From NCBI GenBank assembly GCA_003223645.1, contig QHVT01000003.1, positions 372,001 to 436,000 on the forward strand: a stretch of 64,000 nucleotides of DNA, written 5' to 3'. The notes below the pieces were generated by a model that worked only from the letters and a program-made list of their open reading frames with translations, made no database searches and was not told the DNA's origin. The position numbers and the translations under genes were made by a program. Source of the stretch: Acidobacteriota bacterium (GTDB lineage Bacteria; Acidobacteriota; Thermoanaerobaculia; Gp7-AA8). Positions 34,751 to 43,575 of the stretch are shown piece after piece. Numbering within the stretch: position 1 is the stretch's first letter; every line of letters starts with the position of its first letter.

Positions 34751-35495
34751 TGAGCAAATTCTGGTCATTCACCGTCCCCGAGTACTCGCTGAAGATCCCC
34801 AATTCCACATTCCGCTGCACGTCCGCGAAGCCGGCCGCGCGCAGCGCGTCGAGGATCACGTCGGGACGCACGCAGTCGCGCGTCGTGTCCCAGTAGTAGC
34901 GGAACAGTTCGGCGGCGCGCGCGCTGCGGGTGCGGATGCGGATCGCGGCGGGGAGGATGCGGCCCATGTATGCGCCGAGGAGCGCGCGGGGGATGCGCGA
35001 CTCCGGCGCGGTGATCTCGAGAATCAGCACGCGTCCGCCAGGGCGCAATACGCGATGGCATTCTTCGAACACCGCGCGGAGATCGGCGAAGTGTCGCAAG
35101 GCGAAGCCAATCGTGAGTGCGTCGAAGGATTGCGAGCGAATCGGAATCGCCTCGGCCGCGCCCTGCACTTTCGCGCTTTGCACGTGGCCGGAGTGGAGCA
35201 TGCCGATGCTCGCGTCGATGCCAACGATCGCGCGTCCGTCGTTGGTCACTTCCGCGGCCGCGCGCGCAACGACGCCGGTGCCGGTCGCGATGTCGAGGAG
35301 TCGCATGCCCGGTTTCAATCCGATGCGCTTCAATGCTTCGCGGCGATACCACGAGCCGGAGCCGAACGACATGAAGCGGATCGCCCAGTCGTACCACGGC
35401 GCGGTCTCGTCGAAGATCTCGCGCACGTAATGCTCGCGTTGCGACGGATCGCCGTAATAGTCGGTGAGAGGTGTGTGCGGTGCGAGCGGCTTCAT
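34740..35495 (-). CDS. ubiE: UbiE/MenG-type quinone C-methyltransferase
   Basis: 251 aa. SAM-dependent C-methylation of the quinone ring (demethylmenaquinone or polyprenyl-benzoquinol). FDETAPWYDWAIRFMSFGSGSWYRR is the family N-terminus, LLDIATGTGVVARAAAE the SAM motif (about 67-83), and FALRHFADLRAVFEECHRVLRPGG the C-terminal signature region. ATG 35495 overlaps the nadE stop (ATGA, 35492-35495). Its last codons CGG CTC TGA form the left half of a hairpin and are the copied part of the downstream array. Confidence 0.92.
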   Translation of the reverse strand: MKPLAPHTPLTDYYGDPSQREHYVREIFDETAPWYDWAIRFMSFGSGSWYRREALKRIGLKPGMRLLDIATGTGVVARAAAEVTNDGRAIVGIDASIGMLHSGHVQSAKVQGAAEAIPIRSQSFDALTIGFALRHFADLRAVFEECHRVLRPGGRVLILEITAPESRIPRALLGAYMGRILPAAIRIRTRSARAAELFRYYWDTTRDCVRPDVILDALRAAGFADVQRNVELGIFSEYSGTVNDQNLLMRL

Positions 35496-37147
35496 TTGAC
35501 GAAGCGGGCCGGCTCCCTGCGCCACCGTTGCGCGATCGGCATGTCGCGTCCGCTGCCGAACGCTTTCTCCGACACGCGGATCGTCGGCGCGGCCTGGCGG
35601 CGTTTGAACTCGGCGGTGTCGACCATTTTCAAAATGCGCTCGACGAGCGCGCGGTCGAAGCCGGCGGCGGAGATCGCGTCGACTTCTTTCCACTCCTCGA
35701 TGTACAGCTTGAGAATCCCGTCGAGGACGTCGTACGGCGGCAGCGTGTCCTGGTCGGTTTGGTTCGGACGCAGCTCCGCGGACGGCGCTTTGGTGATCGT
35801 CGAGCGCGGGATCACTTCGCGCTCGCGATTGAGCCAGTGCGCGATCTTGTAGACCATCGTCTTGTAGACGTCGCCGAGGAGGGCGAGACCGCCGCACATG
35901 TCGCCGTAGAGCGTGCAGTAGCCGACGGCGATCTCGGACTTGTTGCCGGTCGACAGCACCATCGCGCCGGTGCGGTTGGACCACGCCATGAGGATGTTTC
36001 CGCGGATGCGCGCCTGCACGTTCTCGTTTGCGGTGTCGAATTTGTTCTCGCCGAACAGCTTCTCCATCGCGCGCTCGTACGGCGTGTAGACGTTTCCGAT
36101 CGGGACCATGTGAAAGGCGATGCCGAGGTTTTTCGCGAGGAAGCGCGCGTCGTCGACCGAATGCTGCGACGAGAATTGCGACGGCATGGCGATGCCGGTG
36201 ACGTGCTGCGCGCCGAGGGCTTCGACCGCGATCGCGGCGGTGACGGCGGAGTCGATGCCGCCCGACAGACCAACGACAACACTGGTGAAGCCGCATTTGC
36301 GGATGTAGTCGCGCAGCCCGAGGATCAGGCCGCGCGCGATTTCTTCGTCCTCATCCATTGAGGCGATCGAGTCGCACGGCGAGCCTTGCAGCTCGACCAG
36401 CGCGTTGCTCTCTTCGAATGCCGGCGCGCAGAAAATCGTCTGTCCGTTCGCGTCGAAGACGATCGACGAGCCGTCGAACAGCAGCTCGTCGTTGCCGCCG
36501 ACGACGTTCACGTACACGAGCGGCAACCGGTAGTGCGCGGCGATGCGCGAGAAGATCTCGTACCGCGCGCGGCGCTTGCCGGCGTTGAACGGCGACGCCG
36601 AAATGTTGAGCAGCACTTCCGCGCCCTGGCGCGCGAGCTCTTCGACCGGATTGCGGCAGTACAGCTTCTTGTCGAAGACCTCGTCGTCGAACCAGTAGTC
36701 CTCGCAGATCGACACGCCTGTCTTTTTGCCGGCGATCTCGACGATCGAGACGCTCCTGGCCGGCTCGAAGTAGCGCAGCTCGTCGAACACGTCGTAGGTC
36801 GGCAGCAGGTTCTTGTGCTGTTCGAGCAGCACCGTTCCATTGCGCGCGATGATCGCGGCGTTGTGCAGCGGCTTTCCGCACCACGATGGATTCGGAACCG
36901 GACAGCCGAAGATCAGCGTCGTGTCGCCCGTCATCGCGACGAGATCGTCCTTTGCTTTCTGGGTCGCGTCGATGAAGAACTGCCGGTCGAGCAGATCGCG
37001 CGGCGGATAGCCGGTCAGCGCGAGCTCCGGCACCATCACCACGTCCGCTCCCGCCTGCACGCCTTCGTCGTACGCGCGGCGGATCGCATCGAAGTTCGCC
37101 GACAACGCGCCGATCGTCGGATTGATCTGGCCGATGTACACCTTCAT
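35492..37147 (-). CDS. nadE: Glutamine-dependent NAD+ synthetase
   Basis: 551 aa. Amidates deamido-NAD+ to NAD+ using glutamine. The N-terminal nitrilase-type glutaminase domain (about 1-265) has VPELALTGYPPRDLL (Glu), EQHKNLLPTYDVFDE (Lys) and SICEDYW (Cys). The C-terminal synthetase has SGGIDSAVT near residue 298, plus STGNKSEIAVGYCTLYGD. ATG 37147 (MKVYIGQINPT) is the natural start; upstream codons come from the GTGCTGG repeat. It overlaps ubiE downstream by 4 bp. Confidence 0.95.
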   Translation of the reverse strand: MKVYIGQINPTIGALSANFDAIRRAYDEGVQAGADVVMVPELALTGYPPRDLLDRQFFIDATQKAKDDLVAMTGDTTLIFGCPVPNPSWCGKPLHNAAIIARNGTVLLEQHKNLLPTYDVFDELRYFEPARSVSIVEIAGKKTGVSICEDYWFDDEVFDKKLYCRNPVEELARQGAEVLLNISASPFNAGKRRARYEIFSRIAAHYRLPLVYVNVVGGNDELLFDGSSIVFDANGQTIFCAPAFEESNALVELQGSPCDSIASMDEDEEIARGLILGLRDYIRKCGFTSVVVGLSGGIDSAVTAAIAVEALGAQHVTGIAMPSQFSSQHSVDDARFLAKNLGIAFHMVPIGNVYTPYERAMEKLFGENKFDTANENVQARIRGNILMAWSNRTGAMVLSTGNKSEIAVGYCTLYGDMCGGLALLGDVYKTMVYKIAHWLNREREVIPRSTITKAPSAELRPNQTDQDTLPPYDVLDGILKLYIEEWKEVDAISAAGFDRALVERILKMVDTAEFKRRQAAPTIRVSEKAFGSGRDMPIAQRWRREPARFVK

Positions 37148-37156
37148 GGATGACTC

Positions 37157-37230
37157 GTGCTGGGTGCTGGGTGCTGGGTGCTGAGCTGCATCGGGCGGAT
37201 ACGCAGCACCCAGCACTCAGCACCCAGCAC
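37157..37230. repeat. Heptamer-built inverted repeat (GTGCTGG/CAGCACC)
   Basis: The left arm (37157-37184) is four 7-mers, GTGCTGG three times then GTGCTGA. The right arm (37204-37230) is CAGCACC, CAGCACT, CAGCACC, CAGCAC. It starts 10 bp upstream of nadE. The rest of the 209-bp gap to the next gene (37231-37356) contains a small hairpin CGAAGCTAACTTCG and a T-run; I see no confident promoter. Confidence 0.92.
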
Positions 37231-37356
37231 TTTCTTCATATCCGGTTTCGGACCGTTCACATCTTTTTTTCATTGGCGAAGCTAACTTCGTAGCGGATGC
37301 TGCGTCTTTAGCCATGAAACGACAAGCTATCTCACTTCCTGTACGAGAGGGAACCA

Positions 37357-39966
37357 ATGCAGCACCGACTCCACCGCATCGCCCTTCTTCTACTGATCTG
37401 CAACATGCTGTCAGCTGCAATTGTTCGCGCCGAGGGCGCCGCGCCGGCGAACCTCACGTTCCAGGCCGTGCGCGCGATGAAGGCTCCCGTTCTCGACGGC
37501 GACCTCTCGGACGAAGCGTGGCAGAAGGCGCAGGAGATCACCGGCTTCACGCAGCGCGATCCGAATGAAGGACAGCCGGCCACGCAGCAGACGAAATGCC
37601 GCGTCGTGTATGACGACGACGCGATCTATTTCGGCTGCCTGATGGAAGACAGCGGCAAGGCCACGCCGCTCCTCGCGCGCCGCGACAACGATCTCAATAA
37701 CGGCGACTACATCCGCATCAGCATCGACTCGCAGCACGACCGCCAGAACGGCGCGGCCTTCGTCGTCAACGCGTCGAACGTGCAGATGGACATGATCCTC
37801 TACAACGACATCTACGACGATTCGAGCTGGGATGCGGTGTGGGACTCGGCGGCGAAGATCGTGCCGCAGGGCTGGATCGCCGAAGTGCGGATTCCGTATT
37901 CGCAGCTGCGTTTTCCGGACAGGCCGGTGTACGTGTGGGGCTTCAACATCAGCCGCTGGAACGCGCGCCTGCATGAGAGCTCGCGCCTCGCGTTCACGCC
38001 GAAAAAAGAGAGCGCGTTCATCTCCAAGTTCGCCGACCTCACCGGCATCGAAGGCATCAAGCCGAAGCGCGCGTTCGAGATCGTCCCGTACGGCGTCGCG
38101 CGCAACGACATGCACACGAAGTTCGACAACCCGTTTGTCCACTCATCCGCGCAGGGAATGGATGCCGGCGTCGACGTCAAATACGGATTGACGTCGAGCC
38201 TCACGCTCACCGGAACCATCAATCCCGACTTCGGACAGGTCGAAGTCGATCCCGCGGTCATCAACCTCTCGCAGTTCGAGACGTTCTTTCCCGAGAAGCG
38301 CCCGTTCTTCACCGAAGGGAAGAACATCTTCAACTTCGGCAACGGCCCCGCGAACAGCCGCTGGGGCTTCAACATGTCGTTCCCGACGTTCTTCTATTCG
38401 CGCCGCATCGGCCGTTCGCCGCAGGGCTTCGTCGATCCGCAATTCGTCGACGGCTTGCGCGAGCAGGGCATCACCAACGTCGACTTCGTGGACGCTCCCG
38501 GCCAAACCACGATCCTCGGCGCCGCAAAAGTCACGGGCAAGATCGGCAACGGCTGGACGATCGGCGTGCTCGATGCGCTGACCGACAAAGAGCAGGCGTG
38601 GTTCCGCGCCGGCCCGGCAGTCGGGCAACAGACCGTTGAGCCGATGACCAATTACACCGTCGCGCGCGCGACGAAGGAGTACGGCAACTCGCGCATCGGC
38701 TTCATGTTCACCGGCGTCAATCGCAAGCTGACGGACAATCTCGATCCGTATCTGCGCAAGAACGCGTACTTCGCGGGCGTCGACGGCCACACGTTCTTCA
38801 AGAAGAAGGACTGGCTGCTCGAGTGGCTCGGCGGCTCGACGCTCGTGAACGGTTCGGAGGGCGCGATCGCGGCGACGCAGCGCTCGAGCGCGCGTTACTA
38901 CCAGCGGCCTGACGCGGATCACGTCGAATACGATCCGACGAAGACGTCGCTCAGCGGATACATGGGCCGCGTGATGTTCGCGAAGCAGAACGGCAAGCTG
39001 CGCCCGAGCTTCCAGGTGCAAATGCTCTCGCCGGGGTTCGAAGTGAACGACGTCGGCTTCCTGCCGCGCGTCGACGCCATCGCCACCCACGCCGTGCTGC
39101 AGTACTACAACCCCGAGGTCACGAAGCGGACGCGCGAGATCAGCTGGTGGATCGGCAAGTATCAGAACTTCAACTTCGACGGCGACACGACCGCGAACGG
39201 CATCTCGTCGAACTTCTACTGGCAGTTTCTCAACTACAAGTACATGTGGATCTCGACCGGCGGCCGTCTCGACTACACCGACGACCAGCGCACGCGCGGC
39301 GGTCCCGCGGTGATCGGGCCGGGCAACCACTTCCTCAACGTCGGATTCGGCAACGACAGCCGCGGCAAGTTCTATTACGAGAACTGGGCCGAGCATGTCG
39401 ATGTCCACGACGGCGGCTCGGAGAACTGGATCGGCACGTATCTGTCGTATCGCCCCAATCCCGCGCTGCGCTTCGTGCTCTCGCCGACGTACGGCCGCAC
39501 GAAGACGATCAAGCAGTACGTGACGACGATCGACGATCCGAAGTACACGCCGACGTACGGCAAGCGCTACATCTTCTCGACGATCGAGCAACGCTCGCTG
39601 GAGCTCGGCATCCGGACGGAGTGGACGGTCAACTCGCGCCTGTCCGCGCAGCTCTACCTGCAGCCGTTCATCGCCAGCGGCGACTACTACGATTTCAAAC
39701 AACTCGTCCGCCCGCGCGACGACCAATACACGCCGATCGACGGCAGCGCATTCAATCCCGACTTCAACTTCCGCAGCGTCCGCGGCAGCGCCGTCGTGCG
39801 CTGGGAGTTCCGCCCGGGATCGGCGCTGTACGTCGTGTGGAACGAGAACCGTTCGGATGTCGTCCCGATCGGGGACTTCCGCTTCCGCCGCGATCTCGCG
39901 GCGTTGCCGGGTGCACCGAGCGAGGATGTGTTTCTCATCAAGTTCTCGTACTGGCTTCCGATCTAA
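37357..39966 (+). CDS. Outer-membrane DUF5916 protein with N-terminal CBM9-like domain
   Basis: 869 aa. Signal peptide (about residues 1-25, LLLLICNMLSAAIVRA). A CBM9-like domain follows (about 35-210): APVLDGDLSDEAWQKA, VYDDDAIYFGCLMED, DYIRISIDSQHDRQNG, and AEVRIPYSQLRFP. The large C-terminal part contains VDVKYGLTSSLTLTGTINPD, FETFFPEKRPFFTEG and alternating aromatic strands to the final FSYWLPI, as expected of an outer-membrane beta-barrel ending. DUF5916 proteins are common in Acidobacteriota and Bacteroidota; their function is not established. Followed by a GC-word inverted repeat that starts right after the stop codon. Confidence 0.85.
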   Translation: MQHRLHRIALLLLICNMLSAAIVRAEGAAPANLTFQAVRAMKAPVLDGDLSDEAWQKAQEITGFTQRDPNEGQPATQQTKCRVVYDDDAIYFGCLMEDSGKATPLLARRDNDLNNGDYIRISIDSQHDRQNGAAFVVNASNVQMDMILYNDIYDDSSWDAVWDSAAKIVPQGWIAEVRIPYSQLRFPDRPVYVWGFNISRWNARLHESSRLAFTPKKESAFISKFADLTGIEGIKPKRAFEIVPYGVARNDMHTKFDNPFVHSSAQGMDAGVDVKYGLTSSLTLTGTINPDFGQVEVDPAVINLSQFETFFPEKRPFFTEGKNIFNFGNGPANSRWGFNMSFPTFFYSRRIGRSPQGFVDPQFVDGLREQGITNVDFVDAPGQTTILGAAKVTGKIGNGWTIGVLDALTDKEQAWFRAGPAVGQQTVEPMTNYTVARATKEYGNSRIGFMFTGVNRKLTDNLDPYLRKNAYFAGVDGHTFFKKKDWLLEWLGGSTLVNGSEGAIAATQRSSARYYQRPDADHVEYDPTKTSLSGYMGRVMFAKQNGKLRPSFQVQMLSPGFEVNDVGFLPRVDAIATHAVLQYYNPEVTKRTREISWWIGKYQNFNFDGDTTANGISSNFYWQFLNYKYMWISTGGRLDYTDDQRTRGGPAVIGPGNHFLNVGFGNDSRGKFYYENWAEHVDVHDGGSENWIGTYLSYRPNPALRFVLSPTYGRTKTIKQYVTTIDDPKYTPTYGKRYIFSTIEQRSLELGIRTEWTVNSRLSAQLYLQPFIASGDYYDFKQLVRPRDDQYTPIDGSAFNPDFNFRSVRGSAVVRWEFRPGSALYVVWNENRSDVVPIGDFRFRRDLAALPGAPSEDVFLIKFSYWLPI

Positions 39967-40067
39967 ACCCACGCCCGCCCCCGCCCGCGCCCGCTTCCGC
40001 GCCCGGGGTGGGTGGCGAGCGCAGCAAATTCGTCGCCCCCGTCCCGGGAGCGGGCGCGGGCACGGGA
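39967..40067. repeat. GC-word inverted repeat (CCCGCGCCCGC/GCGGGCGCGGG)
   Basis: The left arm (39967-40007) begins one base after the DUF5916 stop codon. The right arm (40041-40067) includes GGGAGCGGGCGCGGGCACGG, also present exactly in the loop at 5893-5916. It lies between two co-directional genes. Confidence 0.85.
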
Positions 40068-40091
40068 TGAGCACGAGTTAGAATCGCGTTT

Positions 40092-40859
40092 ATGTCCGAC
40101 GACTTCGGCACCGTTAACGTCAGCCGTGCGGATCGGGCGCGGGAAATCGATGAGCTGCGGCAGCATTACCGCCGCCATCGCGAGTCGTTGCACCAGCTCG
40201 CCGCCGACGCGCCGACCGAACGCTTCGCCGCGGAGTACAACCGCTTGATCGCCGAGATGGATGCGGCGCTCGCGAAAGTCGATGATCTCCAGCCGGGCAT
40301 GCGCCCGCTCGTGCCGCCGCCTCGCGGGGCCGACGGCATCGCCGACTACGACGCGCCGCGCTCCTCGCGGTCGCCGCTCGTCCTGATCGTCGTCGCCGCG
40401 CTGCTCGCGCTCGCCGCGATCGCTTGGCTCATTTGGAAGCCGGGCTCCGATCGCAACAAGGCGAATGCAATCGCCGATCGGCCGGCCGCGACGACGTCGG
40501 CTTCTTCGACGACTGCGCCGTCCACCGTCGTCGAGCAGCCGGCAGTCGTCAGCGTGTTGACCGCCACGCCCGCATCCGCCGACTACGGCACGATCCGCAA
40601 AGGCACGCGCGCCACGCGGCAATTCACGGTGCGCAACGAAAGCGAACAGCCGGTGACGATGCAGGTCGGGCGCTCCGCGTGCCGCTGTCTCTACTACGAA
40701 TACGTCGCGCTCATCCCGCCGAAGGCGAAAGAGACGGTGACGGTCACGATCGACGGCGCACGCGCGAAAGCGGGGACGCTGCATGAGAGCGTGAAGGTGA
40801 CGGCGAAGAATGACCCCAGCGTCGCAACGTCGTTCGATGTGACGGCGAACATTCAGTGA
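40092..40859 (+). CDS. Membrane-anchored protein with DUF1573-like C-terminal domain
   Basis: 255 aa. The N-terminal 75 residues are charged and helical (AREIDELRQHYRRHRESLH). One membrane helix spans about 94-115 (SPLVLIVVAALLALAAIAWLIW), then a Thr/Ser/Ala-rich linker and a C-terminal Ig-like domain (about 155-255). That domain shows DYGTIRKGTRATRQFTVRNE and a CRC motif (SACRCLYYE), typical of DUF1573. Topology: N-terminus in the cytoplasm, Ig-like domain outside. It overlaps the nucleotidase start by GTGA. Function unknown. Confidence 0.75.
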   Translation: MSDDFGTVNVSRADRAREIDELRQHYRRHRESLHQLAADAPTERFAAEYNRLIAEMDAALAKVDDLQPGMRPLVPPPRGADGIADYDAPRSSRSPLVLIVVAALLALAAIAWLIWKPGSDRNKANAIADRPAATTSASSTTAPSTVVEQPAVVSVLTATPASADYGTIRKGTRATRQFTVRNESEQPVTMQVGRSACRCLYYEYVALIPPKAKETVTVTIDGARAKAGTLHESVKVTAKNDPSVATSFDVTANIQ

Positions 40860-42340
40860 GCGAGCGCTATCACTACACGACCTGCCCGCCCCAGCGCGGC
40901 GTCTTCTGCAACCGCACGCTGAACCTGCGCTCGATCCGCGCGATCGGCTACGACATGGATTACACGCTCGTCCAGTACGACTCCGCGATCTGGGAGGAGC
41001 TCGCGTACAACCATGTCAAGGAATTCTTCCTGGCGAAGAATTGGCCGGTCGGCGATCTGAAGTTCGACGCGCAGACCGTCACGCGCGGGCTGATCATGGA
41101 CATCGAGCTCGGAAATCTCGTCAAGGCGAATCGCTTCGGCTTCATCAAGCGCGCCGTGCACGGCACCGCGCCGATGCCGTGGGAGGAGCAGCGCAAGACC
41201 TACGCGCGCACGGTCGTCGAGTTGAGCGAGCGCCGCTGGGTGTTCATGAACACGCTCTTTTCGCTCAGCGAAGGGTGCCTCTTCGCGCAGCTCGTCGACC
41301 TGCTCGACCGGCAATTGCTCCCCGGCGTGATGGGCTACGAAGAGTTGTACCGGCAGCTGCGGGCGGCGCTCGACTCGATCCACGCCGAAGGAAAACTGAA
41401 GGCGGAGATTCTCGCGTCGCCCGATCGCTTCGTCGTCAAGGATCCCGACGTCGTCACCGCTCTTCTCGATCAGAAACACGCCGGCAAGAAGCTGCTGCTG
41501 ATCACCAACTCCGAGTGGACCTACACCGTCCCGATGATGGCCGCGGCGTTCGATCCGTTCCTCCCCGGCGGCGGCTGGCGCGATCTCTTCGACGTCGTGA
41601 TCGTCGGCGCGCGCAAGCCGGAATTCTTCACCACGAAGAGTCCGCTCTTCGAAGTCGTCACCGAGGAAGGGCTGCTGAAACCGACGGTCACGGGCCTCCG
41701 CGAAAACGCCGTCTTCCTCGGCGGCTCCGCCGCCAACATCGAGCAATACCTCGGCGTCTCCGGCTACGAGATCCTCTACGTCGGCGATCACATGTTCGGC
41801 GACGTGCACGTGACGAAGGACGTGCTGCGCTGGCGCACGGCGTTGATCCTGCGCGAGCTCGAAGACGAGATCCGCGAGGTGCGCGCGTTCGGCGAGACCG
41901 AGGACAGGCTCGGGTCGATGATGAGACAGAAGGACGACCTCGAGGCCGAGGCGTGCGCGATTCGTTTGAGCGTGCAGCGGCGGCGCGAAAAATACGTACC
42001 GGTGCCGGACGACCAGCCGCCGATCGAACAGCTCACCGCGCGTCTCGCCGAGATCCGCGCGACGCTCGATCAGCTCGACCTCGAGATCGCGCCGATCGCC
42101 AGAGCGGCGAACAACGTCTTCAACAACAACTGGGGCCCGATCATGCGCGCGGGCAACGACAAGAGCCACCTCGCGTATCAGATGGAGCGCTACGCCGACA
42201 TCTACACGTCGCGCGTCTCGAACCTGATGTACGTCACGCCGTTCGCGTTCCTCCGCGCGCCGCGCGGCAGCCTCCCGCACGACCCCACCGCGCCGGGCGG
42301 CAAGATGGACACGACGTCGAAAGACAATCCGATTACGTGA
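40856..42340 (+). CDS. HAD-superfamily purine 5'-nucleotidase (cN-II-like)
   Basis: 494 aa. IGYDMDYTLVQYD is the HAD catalytic DxDxT motif (about residues 33-37). LLLITNSEWTYT is motif II, and the C-terminal block EILYVGDHMFGDVHVTKDVLRWRTALI provides motifs III/IV. This arrangement and size match the cytosolic IMP-GMP 5'-nucleotidase family (HAD-IG), found in some bacteria. It would hydrolyse IMP or GMP. GTG 40856 overlaps the preceding stop; the family N-terminus RxVFCNRTLNLRSIRAIGYDMD supports it. A coiled-coil insertion (about 340-420) is a family feature. Confidence 0.85.
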   Translation: MSERYHYTTCPPQRGVFCNRTLNLRSIRAIGYDMDYTLVQYDSAIWEELAYNHVKEFFLAKNWPVGDLKFDAQTVTRGLIMDIELGNLVKANRFGFIKRAVHGTAPMPWEEQRKTYARTVVELSERRWVFMNTLFSLSEGCLFAQLVDLLDRQLLPGVMGYEELYRQLRAALDSIHAEGKLKAEILASPDRFVVKDPDVVTALLDQKHAGKKLLLITNSEWTYTVPMMAAAFDPFLPGGGWRDLFDVVIVGARKPEFFTTKSPLFEVVTEEGLLKPTVTGLRENAVFLGGSAANIEQYLGVSGYEILYVGDHMFGDVHVTKDVLRWRTALILRELEDEIREVRAFGETEDRLGSMMRQKDDLEAEACAIRLSVQRRREKYVPVPDDQPPIEQLTARLAEIRATLDQLDLEIAPIARAANNVFNNNWGPIMRAGNDKSHLAYQMERYADIYTSRVSNLMYVTPFAFLRAPRGSLPHDPTAPGGKMDTTSKDNPIT

Positions 42341-42350
42341 TAGGAAGGCT

Positions 42351-42452
42351 GTCATCCCGAGCGTGAGCGAGGGAGCCGGGGCTCGGGTGGCGGCACGAAG
42401 CTCATGCAACGCAGCCCCGCCCGCCCAAGTCCCTCGCTACGCTCGGGATGAC
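42351..42452. repeat. GTCATCCCGAGC/GCTCGGGATGAC inverted repeat
   Basis: 102 bp. The arms GTCATCCCGAGCGTGAGCGA and TCGCTACGCTCGGGATGAC enclose a GC-rich centre. Same family as 44632-44730 and 46089-46178, where it is read in frame. Here it sits in the gap after the nucleotidase gene, next to the GGACGAATA array. Confidence 0.9.
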
Positions 42453-42456
42453 AACC

Positions 42457-42514
42457 AGAATAGGACGAATAGGACGAATAGGACGAAGGACGGATAGGTC
42501 CTATTCGTCCTATT
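42457..42514. repeat. 9-bp word inverted repeat (GGACGAATA) with the ACT-gene stop codon
   Basis: The left arm is GAATAGGAC words (42457-42499); the right arm TCCTATTCGTCCTA ends at 42512. The minus-strand ACT gene stop codon TAG (42512-42510) is the first triplet of TAGGACGAA, exactly as at 11275-11361. Confidence 0.9.
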
Positions 42515-42908
42515 TAACCCTCATCCCCATCCCTTGCAGCAGCTCCGCCGCACGCTCGCCTTCCTCTTCCTTCACAAAAAACAAATCCCGCGAAAACGTC
42601 GAGATCACGAGGATGTCCATGCCGGCGTCGCGCAGGCGCGTCGAGATGCTGGCGATGAAGCCGACGCAGTAGAACGGGCTCGCGCAGTCGATCGAGAGCA
42701 GCAGCCAGCGGTCGCCATTCGTTTCGATGACGTCGAGCGACGCGAGATGTTCGGGCGCGGTGACGACGGTCGTTTCCTTCTCGTCGCGCGCGACCAGAAG
42801 ATGATGCTTCGCGTGGCCCACGTCGCGCACGCGCGCCCAGACGTACACGCCGCCGAAATGGAACGAGCTGGATGTGATGGCGTCGTCGATCGAATTCACG
42901 GCGTGCAT
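42510..42908 (-). CDS. ACT-domain protein
   Basis: 132 aa. The C-terminal half, CVGFIASISTRLRDAGMDIL then VISTFSRDLFFVKEE, is a clear ACT fold of the kind found in small stand-alone ACT proteins (COG3603-like). GDRWLLLSIDCASPFY precedes it. Such proteins bind amino acids or act as regulators, but the ligand here is unknown. Start ATG 42908 is only 6 bp from the divergent DUF1287 start. A far longer antisense frame opens into this gene and is not used. Confidence 0.78.
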   Translation of the reverse strand: MHAVNSIDDAITSSSFHFGGVYVWARVRDVGHAKHHLLVARDEKETTVVTAPEHLASLDVIETNGDRWLLLSIDCASPFYCVGFIASISTRLRDAGMDILVISTFSRDLFFVKEEEGERAAELLQGMGMRVK

Positions 42909-42914
42909 TCTAAA

Positions 42915-43487
42915 ATGATGCGTGTGAAGAGGATCGCGCTCGCGTTTTTGCTCGTCGCCTTGCAGGCGCATGCCGGCACGCCGATGCAATTGATGATTGC
43001 CGGCGCGAAGTCGCAGGTCGGCATCACGCGCGGCTACGATCCGACGTATCGCTCGATCGGTTATCCGAACGGCGACGTGCCGCTGGAGACGGGCGTCTGC
43101 AGCGACGTGGTGGTCCGCGCCTTCCGCCGCGCCGGCATCGACCTGCAGGTGCTCGTGCACGAAGACATGAAGCGCAATTTCGGCGCGTACCCGCGCAACT
43201 GGAGCCTGCGCGCGCCCGACACGAACATCGATCACCGCCGCGTCCCCAACCTCGCGACGTTCTTCCGCCGCAAAGGCCGCGCGCTCTCCGTCACGCAGCG
43301 CGGCACCGATTACAAACCGGGCGACATCGTGACGTGGAAGCTCTCGTCCGGCGTCCCGCACATCGGCATCGTCAGCGACGTCCGCCGCGGCGACCGCTAT
43401 CTGATGGTGCACAACATCGGCGGCGGCGCGCAGCTCGAGGACGTGCTGTTCGCGTACGAAGTGACGGGGCACTATCGCTGGTTTTGA
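42915..43487 (+). CDS. Exported DUF1287 protein
   Basis: 190 aa. Signal peptide (VKRIALAFLLVALQAHA) with cleavage after AHA. DUF1287 is a NlpC/P60-like family: ETGVCSDVVVRAFRRAGIDLQ carries the probable catalytic Cys, and GVPHIGIVSD the His. YKPGDIVTWKL matches the family block. Expected to be a periplasmic peptidase or amidase acting on the cell wall (family-level inference). ATG 42915 or the adjacent 42918 is the start. Shares a 6-bp divergent gap with the ACT gene, so its promoter lies within that gene. Confidence 0.82.
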   Translation: MMRVKRIALAFLLVALQAHAGTPMQLMIAGAKSQVGITRGYDPTYRSIGYPNGDVPLETGVCSDVVVRAFRRAGIDLQVLVHEDMKRNFGAYPRNWSLRAPDTNIDHRRVPNLATFFRRKGRALSVTQRGTDYKPGDIVTWKLSSGVPHIGIVSDVRRGDRYLMVHNIGGGAQLEDVLFAYEVTGHYRWF

Positions 43488-43564
43488 GGGCCTCCAAGCC
43501 CCCAAGCCTCCTGGCCTCCTAGGAAAGCTCCTGAGAGGCTTGGAGGCCAGGAGGCTCGGAGGCT
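43488..43564. repeat. GGCCTCC-word inverted repeat
   Basis: The left arm (GGCCTCCAAGCCCCCAAGCC, then TCCTGGCCTCC) starts at the base after the DUF1287 stop codon. The right arm (GAGAGGCTTGGAGGCCAGGA, then GGCTCGGAGGC) ends 11 bp before the symporter GTG start. Related to the 3127-3158 array. Confidence 0.85.
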
Positions 43565-43575
43565 ACCCTGCGCCC

